Shown here one piece after another: positions 8,508-16,066 of a stretch of DNA of 64,000 nt; the stretch's first letter is position 1; each line of letters begins with the position of its first letter. The stretch is from positions 173,269-237,268 of the forward strand of contig NZ_JAGGQW010000050.1 of the NCBI RefSeq assembly GCF_018613065.1. Direction: 5' to 3'. Position numbers and translations under genes: made by a program. The stretch comes from Bacillus sp. ISL-7. Lineage in GTDB: Bacteria > Bacillota > Bacilli > Bacillales_B > DSM-18226. The notes beneath the pieces were generated by a model. That model saw only the letters and a list, made by a program, of their open reading frames with translations, was not told the DNA's origin and searched no databases.

Positions 8508-10029
8508 TTGCGCCAGCTCCTGCTATAGTTTTCATAATAATACTTTCTGATATATTCTCTCCGCGAAGCTGTCCAATCGGAGAACGGTCACGCAAAACAA
8601 TTACCCGATCGCAACAAGCTACTAATTCTTCCAATTCGGAGGAAATAAGCAAAACCGTCATACCATCATTAGCAAGTGTTCGTATTAATTTTTGAATTTC
8701 CGTCCGAGTTCCTACATCAATTCCACGAGTAGGTTCATCTAGTATAAGCAATTTCGGATTAGTTGCCAGCCATCTGCCAAGAATCACTTTTTGTTGATTA
8801 CCTCCACTTAGATTTCTGATTTGTTGTTCCATAGATGGGGTAGCTATTCGCAGCATTTTAATATATTTATTAGCGATTTCCTCTTGTTCTTTTCTAGAGA
8901 TATAATTGAATATTCCTCTTTTAGCCTGAAGAGCAAGAATCATGTTTTCCCTGATAGTTAATTCTCCAATGATGCCCTCTTTTTTACGATCTTCCGGACA
9001 AAATCCCATCCCTTGTTGTATAGCTTTTTTAGGATACATGGCCGAAATCTTTTTTTCATCTATATAAATGACACCATCGTCCGCTTTATCAATTCCAAAT
9101 ATCAGTCTAGCAATTTCAGACCTGCCGGAACCAAGTAAACCAGCAAGACCAAGTACTTCCCCTTTTTTCATTTCCAGATCAAATGGCTCTATCGTACCTT
9201 TTTTTCCTAGACTGACAGCTTTTAAGAAATGTTCTTCCTTTTTCTTTAATGAAGAAACTATACTTTTGTTTTGTTTGCTGTGTTCTTTTTCATCGATTTC
9301 TCTACCAACCATTTTAGTTACTAATTCTATCCTAGATAATTCACTCGTTTTGTACTCGCCAATGAGTTTACCGTTCCGAAGGACTGTGATACGATCCGTT
9401 ATTTCATAAACTTGATCTAAGAAATGTGTGACAAATACGATTCCCATTCCTTCATCACGCAACTTACGCATGATCTTAAACAACTGTTTTACTTCGTTTT
9501 CATCCAAACTCGCGGTCGGTTCATCCAAGATTAATACACCTGCTGAAATATCAACTGCGCGAGCAATCGCAATCATTTGTTGAATGGCAACAGAGTAAGA
9601 AGAGAGTAATTTAGTCGGATCAATATCGAGATTTACTCGCTTCAGGATTTCTTGTGATTCTTGGTTCATTAACTTCCAATCGATTCTGCCGCCTTTTTTC
9701 GGTGGTCTGCCAATAAAAATATTTTCTGCTACTGTCAAATTAGGGCATAAATTCACTTCCTGGTAAACCGTGCTGATTCCAATATTTTGGGCATCTAGCG
9801 GAGATTTCGGCTCAATGTTCTGTCCGTCGAAAAGGATGGTACCTCCATCTAAATTGTGGACTCCGGTTAGCACTTTAATTAACGTTGATTTACCTGCACC
9901 GTTTTCACCCATGAGAGCATGAACTTCTCCTTTACGAAGAGTAAAGTTAACGTCAGACAAAGCCTTCACTCCAGGAAAGGACTTTGTGACACCTTCCATG
10001 TATAGAATTGGTTTCTCTTGTATGAACAT
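8497..10029 (-). CDS. ytfR: Furanose ABC transporter ATPase with two nucleotide-binding domains, YtfR type
   Basis: A 510-residue tandem ATPase of the RbsA/YtfR family. Domain 1 has Walker A GENGAGKST near residue 45, a divergent signature SSYSVAIQQM and Walker B VLILDEPTAS near 170. Domain 2 has a degenerate P-loop (GLLGSGRSE near 295), the signature LSGGNQQK near 405 and LLILDEPTRGIDVGT near 425. A weak second P-loop is normal for this family. It powers sugar import from the cytosolic face. SD AAAGGAGC precedes the ATG at 10029, and the gene ends inside the YtfT-type permease gene. Confidence 0.93.
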   Translation of the reverse strand: MFIQEKPILYMEGVTKSFPGVKALSDVNFTLRKGEVHALMGENGAGKSTLIKVLTGVHNLDGGTILFDGQNIEPKSPLDAQNIGISTVYQEVNLCPNLTVAENIFIGRPPKKGGRIDWKLMNQESQEILKRVNLDIDPTKLLSSYSVAIQQMIAIARAVDISAGVLILDEPTASLDENEVKQLFKIMRKLRDEGMGIVFVTHFLDQVYEITDRITVLRNGKLIGEYKTSELSRIELVTKMVGREIDEKEHSKQNKSIVSSLKKKEEHFLKAVSLGKKGTIEPFDLEMKKGEVLGLAGLLGSGRSEIARLIFGIDKADDGVIYIDEKKISAMYPKKAIQQGMGFCPEDRKKEGIIGELTIRENMILALQAKRGIFNYISRKEQEEIANKYIKMLRIATPSMEQQIRNLSGGNQQKVILGRWLATNPKLLILDEPTRGIDVGTRTEIQKLIRTLANDGMTVLLISSELEELVACCDRVIVLRDRSPIGQLRGENISESIIMKTIAGAGANVS

Positions 10030-10109
10030 TGTTTTAATGCTCCTTTTGTTTATTTTATGAGTAATATAGGAGTTCCCTAATAAGAGAGCTCCTATATCTA
10101 AAAAAGCTT

Positions 10110-11111
10110 TTAATATTGTCGATTAGGGAATTCCTTTGCTGCATTAGTTGTATCAAAGATGCCTTCTTCTGTCTTAATCCACTTTGGTAATTCTTTACCT
10201 GCTTTAACATCCTTTATGGCTTGCATCAACTGTTCTCCTAATAATGGGTTACATTCAATAGAGGCATTTAACTTACCAGCCATCATCGCCTCAAAAGCAC
10301 CTTTTACACCATCAACAGAAATGATTTTGATATCTTTCCCTGGAGTTAAGCCATATTCTTCGATCGCTTGAATTGCACCGATTGCCATATCGTCATTGTG
10401 AGAATATACAACATTGATATTTTTTCCATTAGACTTTAAGAATGCTTCCATTACTTCTTTACCCTTAGTACGGGTAAAGTCACCTGTTTGAGATTTAATA
10501 ATTTTATAATTGGTATGATCTTTGATTACTTCTTCAAAACCAGCTTTTCGGTCAATGGCAGGAGCAGAACCTACCGTTCCTTGGAGCTCAACGATATTTA
10601 CCGGCTTATCCGTTTTTACATGGTCCAACATCCATTGTGCCGCTTTCTTGCCTTCCTCAACGAAATCTGATCCAATCATCGTTTTATAAAGGGATGGATC
10701 GGCATCTACAGCACGGTCAGTTAATATAACTGGAATACCTGCTGTTTTCGCTTCTTGAAGAACTGTATCAAAACCTGTTTGAACAACAGGAGAGAAAGCG
10801 ATTACATCCACCTTCTGAGCAATAAAAGAACGGATTGCTTTAATTTGGTTTTCCTGTTTTTGCTGGGCATCTGAGAACTTTAATTCAATTTGTGGATCTT
10901 TTTCTGCACTTTCTTTGACTGACTTAGTATTAGCTGTTCTCCACTCGCTTTCAGCTCCTACTTGTGAAAAACCAACGACAATCTTCCCATCTTTCCCACC
11001 ACTTGAACCACTACTCGCCTGTTGGTTGTTCCCGGCAGCACATCCTGTCATTAATGAGATCGCAGTTGCCGTTGAAATTAATGCAGTAAACAATTTTCTA
11101 AATTTTTTCAT
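10110..11111 (-). CDS. ytfQ: Furanose ABC transporter binding lipoprotein, YtfQ type
   Basis: A 333-residue lipoprotein: signal helix, then lipobox LMTGC near residues 20-24 and a Gly/Ser linker. The mature part is a type I periplasmic-binding fold of YtfQ type (IVVGFSQVGAESEWRTAN, VDVIAFSPVVQTGF, VYSHNDDMAIGAIQAIEE, ECNPLLGEQLMQ). It captures the sugar for the ATPase and permeases encoded just downstream. It is the first gene of the operon. A direct-repeat element 83 nt upstream of its start may bind the AraC-type response regulator. The second binding domain of the 21261-23144 sensor protein is clearly related to it, which suggests the sensor and the importer see similar ligands. Confidence 0.92.
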   Translation of the reverse strand: MKKFRKLFTALISTATAISLMTGCAAGNNQQASSGSSGGKDGKIVVGFSQVGAESEWRTANTKSVKESAEKDPQIELKFSDAQQKQENQIKAIRSFIAQKVDVIAFSPVVQTGFDTVLQEAKTAGIPVILTDRAVDADPSLYKTMIGSDFVEEGKKAAQWMLDHVKTDKPVNIVELQGTVGSAPAIDRKAGFEEVIKDHTNYKIIKSQTGDFTRTKGKEVMEAFLKSNGKNINVVYSHNDDMAIGAIQAIEEYGLTPGKDIKIISVDGVKGAFEAMMAGKLNASIECNPLLGEQLMQAIKDVKAGKELPKWIKTEEGIFDTTNAAKEFPNRQY

Positions 11112-11193
11112 ATGACTTCCCCCTTAATTAATTTGAATCTATGTTTATTATAAATAATTACTCTAGTGATGTATTTTCAATGAAATGCGTTTT

Positions 11194-11220
11194 TTTATAA
11201 TATTCCGCTTTCTTTTGTAC
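11194..11220 (-). promoter_or_regulatory. Putative response-regulator site: 20-bp-spaced direct repeat
   Basis: TTTATAA at 11194 and the weaker TTTGTAC at 11214 lie exactly 20 bp apart, starting 83 nt upstream of the transporter's first gene. Two other arabinan-locus promoters have the same arrangement (15935 and 20965). Direct repeats about two helical turns apart are typical of AraC-type dimers. The region is AT-rich, so chance is possible. Confidence 0.4.
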
Positions 11221-11266
11221 ATTAGAAAATATAATATTTAAGTGATTATTTTTTTAAAAATAAAAA

Positions 11267-11311
11267 AATAGACCCTAAAACCTACTATTTAGTAGTTTTT
11301 GGGGTCTATTT
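11267..11311. terminator. Rho-independent terminator after the 1504-residue GH43 gene
   Basis: A long stem pairs AAATAGACCC with GGGTCTATTT around an inner ACTA/TAGT hairpin. On the minus strand a run of T follows the stem. It ends the GH43 transcript before the transporter promoter. Confidence 0.85.
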
Positions 11312-11326
11312 AATGATCATTCTGGC

Positions 11327-14300
11327 TTATTTTAAGTAGAGCATATCCGACAAAGAAATCAAAATATTTGCCTGTTTTTCAGTAATAGTTTTCCCTATTT
11401 GGGCAGACAGCTCTTTTTCATACGCCTTCAATTTACCGTCCACGGTCTGTTTGTTACCTTTAGCGGCTCCTTCTTTTGCTGATTGGAGCTTCGCCACAAG
11501 TGAATGCGCCACCCCATCCTTACTTACAAAAGATTGGGTCAATCGGCTTAAACTATCAAAATCAACAGTTACAGTAAATTCGATGTCGACTTTGGCGGTA
11601 TTTCCTGCTTTATCAGTGGCTGGGGCAGTGATTTTATGAGCCCCTAACTCGAAGGTATAGGCTGGTCCTTCAACACTTGGGCATTCTTTAGAAGCAATAC
11701 CAGACAAATCATCGATGGCATTGCAAGTTATATTAATAAGCGTATCGACAGAATAAGTATCCTGAAGTCCAATAAATTGAATCACAGGGGCAGTCGTATC
11801 AAGGGTTATCTTTTGTTGATACGTGTCACTGACATTTCCCGCGTGGTCGTTAAATTCAACGTAAACAGTCTTCTCCCCATCTCCTGAAGGCAGGGTGAAT
11901 TCTTTTGCTGGCTTATACTCTTCCCATTCTGTCCAATCCTTAGCATTGGTGGAAAAACGAACCTGGTTCACTCCACTTAGTTTATCGGTTGCTTCAAATG
12001 ATAGTGTAACATTCGGATCTTTTGTAAATTCAGCATCAGAATTTATCGTAAACTTCCCTACAGGAGCTTCTGTATCTACAAAAATTGGATCAGTTATACC
12101 TGTCAAGGTTGGTTTTACTGGCTTTATAGTGCCATCTTCGTTAAATTCCATCTTATCAATCACCACTTCACGGTTAAATCCGTTGCCATCAGGCATTGCA
12201 TGGCGGGCATAAACAATATAATATTCATCCGTGTTTGGTATATTTAATACAGAGTTATGACCTGGCCCTTTGATTCCAAGACTTAAATCTTTACTCAGAA
12301 TGACACCTTTCTTTGTCCATGGTCCCATTGGAGATGTCCCTGTTGCATAAGCAACCTGATAATTCTCGCTACCTGTATCATCTTCTGACCACATTAAGTA
12401 ATAAATACCGTTTCTTTTAAATACAACAGATCCCTCTCTAAAATTAGGCGGGGTCATCTTGACTGGAGTACTTGCAAAAGAAACCATATCATCATTTAGC
12501 TTTGCACCATAGAGATCACCATTACCCCAATAAAAGTAAGATTGGCCATCATCATCTGTAAATACGTATGGATCAATGGCTTGGCCGGAATATTTTCCAC
12601 TTGGCACCAATGGTTTGCCTAAAGCATCTTTAAATGGTCCTGTTGGTGTTGGTGCTGTTGCTACACCAATGTTGGCGTCTGCACAAAAATAGTAATAATA
12701 TTTACCATTCTTTTCTGCGATTGCCGGTGCCCAAGCGCGCTTATCTGCCCATGTAACATCGTCAGTTGCTAAATCTAAGATTACACCCTCGTCTTTCCAA
12801 TTTATTAAATCTTTTGAGGAGAATGCTTTAAATTGAGAACCTGACCAACCGGTAAAGCCATCTGTTGTAGGATAAATATAATAAGTATCACCAAAAACAG
12901 CGATCTGTGGATCTGCATAAAGTCCTGGCAATGTACCTGATGGATAAACTTTTAAACTCACAGTCCATTCCTGCTTATTTCCATCCTTGTCCGTCACCGT
13001 ATAGGTAATAGGATTAGTAAAATCCTGTGCTTCGCCTGACGCTGGACTTACAGTAGATCCAGGTTTAATAGTTATAGTTGGAGCCAAATTAGTTATATCT
13101 AAACCTTGTCCTTCTTTAACAGGAACTGTAATTCTATGTGATTTAGAATCTATTTCAGCTTGACCTTTTTGACCAGGTACTACAAAATTGCCAATTCCAG
13201 TCGATTGAATAGACATTTCTAGAATTTCTGCTTCTGAAAGTGTACGATTATATACTTTTACGTTGTCGAAATAACCTTTGAAGTATTGGTCTCCTGAGTA
13301 AAAGGATTTACCTAAATATGCTGTTAATTGTGCACCTAAGTCTGTAATTGATACTGTTACATTGTTATTTTCAGCTACAAGTATCCCGTCCTTATACATG
13401 GCCATACTTGTAGGTGTAATGACAAGTTTGATATTGAACCACTTACTCTTAATAGAAGTGGTATTTGTTTTTACCTCCTGTTCCGATGACCAGCTAGTAG
13501 TAGTCATAGCATTTCTTATTTCCGTATCGCGTGTTCTTAGGAACATATATTTTTGGTCATTCTTTCCTATGGCAAAGGTAAAGAAGTTTCCTGATACCGT
13601 TTCCGGTTTAATATCCATAGAGATAGTTAAAGTATTTCTTCCATCAAAGAAACCTGTCGGAAAGGCGGCAAATGTATTAGTTGTTCCATCTAGATATAAT
13701 GCCTTTGAGTTCTTTTCTGAATCAGTCACATAAGTTGCATTACCATTCAATGTACCTGTATGGTTATTTCCCGAATTATCCTGGATCGTCCTGTCTGTAG
13801 TGACTGCATCAAAGTTATACTCAAGAATTGGCTGTTCTTGTTCTTCTTCATCAGGAACTTTGACCACCTTATCCCATTTGGCCATTACAGCATCGTACTC
13901 TTCTTGTGTAAGATTGAGTACTGATCCATGTCTCTTACGGTTAGAACCCAAAGAATAGTCTGCAGCCGTTAATTTAGTGAACTGGCCGCTTGCTAAATCA
14001 GATGTAATTAATGGAAGATAACCTTTTCCAGACGCATACTGATCGACCATTAAATTCCATGCATTTCTATCATTGAATTTATAAATTAATGGCCCTTCAA
14101 CGTCGGATCCTGTTAATCCTGTTGAAGATTGAATGGTGCCAATTTTTGACCATTCACCAAGAATTTGATTACTTTTTTCAATCGTAATTTGACCATCCCC
14201 TGAATAACGGTAATACATATTCCCATCTTCAATAATGGTTGTATCAATAATATGCTGACTACCAGTACGATCAATGAACATCTTTGGTTCTGTGAACGTA

Positions 14301-15841
14301 TAAAAATCTCTTGTCTTTGCATAATAGATGTTATGTGGTTCGAATACCCCTTGATCATTCTTCACAGTTGAAGCCCAGAATACTACGTACTCCCCTGTCT
14401 TTTCGTCATAAAATGCTTCCGGTGCCCATGCATCTCCTGCATTCGATGGTGCTACCTCTACCATTCTTGGTTTAGACCAATTTACTAAATCTGTAGACTC
14501 CCAAATGATCAGTGATCTGCTTCCAGCCGTTTGTGCGGCACCCCAGCCTTTTCCGCTGGCAATTCTTAAATCTGTTGCAATAATATAGAATTTGTCACCC
14601 TCGGCTGAGCGTATGATAGACGGGTCACGTACACCCTTTTCACCTACATCAGACGTTAATACTGGATCACCCTCATTTAAATCTTTCCAGTGCAAACCAT
14701 CTTTACTGCTAGCAAAATACATCTGTTCTCCATTTGCACTTTCACCTGTAAAGTGAGCAAATAAATAAGATGTGAAATTCTTTTTTGCAGGTTTAGCTTT
14801 AACTGTAAGTGGTATTTGCTTTGTATCGCTTATTCCCTTATAGTTGATTGTTGCTGTCAATGTTACTTTTGTATCAGTTTCCTGTCTTGTTACAACACCT
14901 GCAGGAGTCTTATCGTAATTTTCATTGATTCCTTCATTTACATTTGCAACAGCTGCATTGTCCGTTTCCCAAGTAATTGTTGCACCTTTATCCGTACTTG
15001 TAGGTATTGTAATGTTTCCACGAATGTCATCTGCATTTGGAATTGTTAAGTTGGCTTTTGCTAATGCAACAATTTCCTCATCTGTTAAACCAGCATTCAG
15101 TTTTACCTCTTCTGCTGACAATGTATAGTTATATACCTTAAAATCAGCTAATTTTCCAGTAAATGCTGCATCAGCTGTGTACAAGGATTTACCAATATAT
15201 CCGATAAAATTAGCTGTAGGGTCTGTCCCAGCTGCAAGAATATCCATTACCTTATACGTATGTGGTAGTGTTCCAACTTGTTGTCCATTTAAATAAAGGA
15301 TAATTTCTCCTTCTTTAAATGTTGCTGTGAATGTATTATATTCACCTAACTTAATTGTTGCATTTTGGAAAAGAAGTTCCGTGCTAGAATTTTTAATCCC
15401 AAAACGAGTCGTTCCATTTCCTTGTTTTGGATTTAAAAAGATATAATTGTTGACATTCGGCCAAGAACCTTCCTTTGTCCCAAGGGTGTAAAGCCAATGG
15501 CCAGCACTTGTTGTTGTCCTAAATTTTGTTTCAATTGTAAATGTTTCATCATCAATAAGTCCTTTTGGTAATTTTACATATTTAGACTTATCTCCTGTGA
15601 AGTTCAGAATTGTATCGCCTTGTTCTTCTATGAAATCTCCATCTTGAAACCCAACATATTCTGCGTCAAATCCATTGTTCGTAACATCCGTCAACTTACC
15701 ATCCGCTCTCGACATATCATAGTGAGCGATTATGCGATTTTCTGTACTTCCAATCTCCTCCGCTTGAATTACCGGTTTTGGGATCAGTGAAAATACCATT
15801 AATACAGATAAAAATAATGAAAAATACTGCCTACCTTTCAT
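11327..15841 (-). CDS. Giant secreted protein with two GH43 modules, two LamG modules and a FIMAH-type end
   Basis: 1504 residues; the ATG at 15841 follows GAGGAGG. Modules in order: signal peptide (~1-27), LamG-like (~35-245), atrophied Ig-like (~255-345), GH43-A (~357-645; candidate residues D406, D533, E582), LamG-like (~672-875), an Ig-like domain (~895-965), GH43-B (~970-1245; D977, D1090, E1136), Ig-like segments (~1260-1425) and a FIMAH-like helical end (~1428-1500). GH43-A resembles the single GH43 of the 3028-6348 protein; GH43-B belongs to a different branch (AIDPYVFTDDDGQ type). Two complementary activities on one chain would let it cut backbone and side chains of an arabinose-rich polymer outside the cell. 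It stands alone between its promoter and a terminator. No LPXTG anchor is seen. Confidence 0.88.
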   Translation of the reverse strand: MKGRQYFSLFLSVLMVFSLIPKPVIQAEEIGSTENRIIAHYDMSRADGKLTDVTNNGFDAEYVGFQDGDFIEEQGDTILNFTGDKSKYVKLPKGLIDDETFTIETKFRTTTSAGHWLYTLGTKEGSWPNVNNYIFLNPKQGNGTTRFGIKNSSTELLFQNATIKLGEYNTFTATFKEGEIILYLNGQQVGTLPHTYKVMDILAAGTDPTANFIGYIGKSLYTADAAFTGKLADFKVYNYTLSAEEVKLNAGLTDEEIVALAKANLTIPNADDIRGNITIPTSTDKGATITWETDNAAVANVNEGINENYDKTPAGVVTRQETDTKVTLTATINYKGISDTKQIPLTVKAKPAKKNFTSYLFAHFTGESANGEQMYFASSKDGLHWKDLNEGDPVLTSDVGEKGVRDPSIIRSAEGDKFYIIATDLRIASGKGWGAAQTAGSRSLIIWESTDLVNWSKPRMVEVAPSNAGDAWAPEAFYDEKTGEYVVFWASTVKNDQGVFEPHNIYYAKTRDFYTFTEPKMFIDRTGSQHIIDTTIIEDGNMYYRYSGDGQITIEKSNQILGEWSKIGTIQSSTGLTGSDVEGPLIYKFNDRNAWNLMVDQYASGKGYLPLITSDLASGQFTKLTAADYSLGSNRKRHGSVLNLTQEEYDAVMAKWDKVVKVPDEEEQEQPILEYNFDAVTTDRTIQDNSGNNHTGTLNGNATYVTDSEKNSKALYLDGTTNTFAAFPTGFFDGRNTLTISMDIKPETVSGNFFTFAIGKNDQKYMFLRTRDTEIRNAMTTTSWSSEQEVKTNTTSIKSKWFNIKLVITPTSMAMYKDGILVAENNNVTVSITDLGAQLTAYLGKSFYSGDQYFKGYFDNVKVYNRTLSEAEILEMSIQSTGIGNFVVPGQKGQAEIDSKSHRITVPVKEGQGLDITNLAPTITIKPGSTVSPASGEAQDFTNPITYTVTDKDGNKQEWTVSLKVYPSGTLPGLYADPQIAVFGDTYYIYPTTDGFTGWSGSQFKAFSSKDLINWKDEGVILDLATDDVTWADKRAWAPAIAEKNGKYYYYFCADANIGVATAPTPTGPFKDALGKPLVPSGKYSGQAIDPYVFTDDDGQSYFYWGNGDLYGAKLNDDMVSFASTPVKMTPPNFREGSVVFKRNGIYYLMWSEDDTGSENYQVAYATGTSPMGPWTKKGVILSKDLSLGIKGPGHNSVLNIPNTDEYYIVYARHAMPDGNGFNREVVIDKMEFNEDGTIKPVKPTLTGITDPIFVDTEAPVGKFTINSDAEFTKDPNVTLSFEATDKLSGVNQVRFSTNAKDWTEWEEYKPAKEFTLPSGDGEKTVYVEFNDHAGNVSDTYQQKITLDTTAPVIQFIGLQDTYSVDTLINITCNAIDDLSGIASKECPSVEGPAYTFELGAHKITAPATDKAGNTAKVDIEFTVTVDFDSLSRLTQSFVSKDGVAHSLVAKLQSAKEGAAKGNKQTVDGKLKAYEKELSAQIGKTITEKQANILISLSDMLYLK
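11357..12057 (-). repeat. Long direct repeat, copy 2 (C-terminal modules of GH43 proteins)
   Basis: Counterpart of 3058-3760, including the identical 63-bp block at 11510-11572. Recombination between the two copies, 8.3 kb apart and in direct orientation, would delete the transporter operon. Confidence 0.85.
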
Positions 15842-15934
15842 TTCTTTCCTCCTCTATTTTTTCTTCACTCTTTTTAAAGGAAGCTACACTCCTTTCTCTT
15901 TAAGATAATTTTAAAAAAATAAACAAAAGCTGTA

Positions 15935-15961
15935 TTTATAAAAAACATGGATTGTTTATAA
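15935..15961 (-). promoter_or_regulatory. Putative response-regulator site: TTTATAA direct repeat, 20-bp spacing
   Basis: TTTATAA occurs at 15935 and again at 15955. It starts 94 nt upstream of the 1504-residue GH43 start codon, like the sites at 11194 (83 nt) and 20965 (82 nt). Proposed target of the AraC-type regulator encoded at 23144-24349. Confidence 0.45.
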
Positions 15962-16024
15962 TAATTGGCTATTTTTTGTTGAAGCATAATGCTCAAAGGT
16001 AATTTGGATCCTTAGGTTCATCTA

Positions 16025-16060
16025 CAAAAAAATCAGGACTAGCATAGCTTAGCCCTGATT
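16025..16060 (-). terminator. Rho-independent terminator after the 914-residue GH43 gene
   Basis: The stem AATCAGGGCTAAGC/GCTAGTCCTGATT is followed on the minus strand by a run of T, directly after the stop at 16067. Confidence 0.88.
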
Positions 16061-16066
16061 TTTTTA

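Noticed and set aside
11177..11190. TGAAATGCG stretch as a cre site upstream of ytfQ
   Set aside because: The central CG is shifted by one base relative to the consensus.
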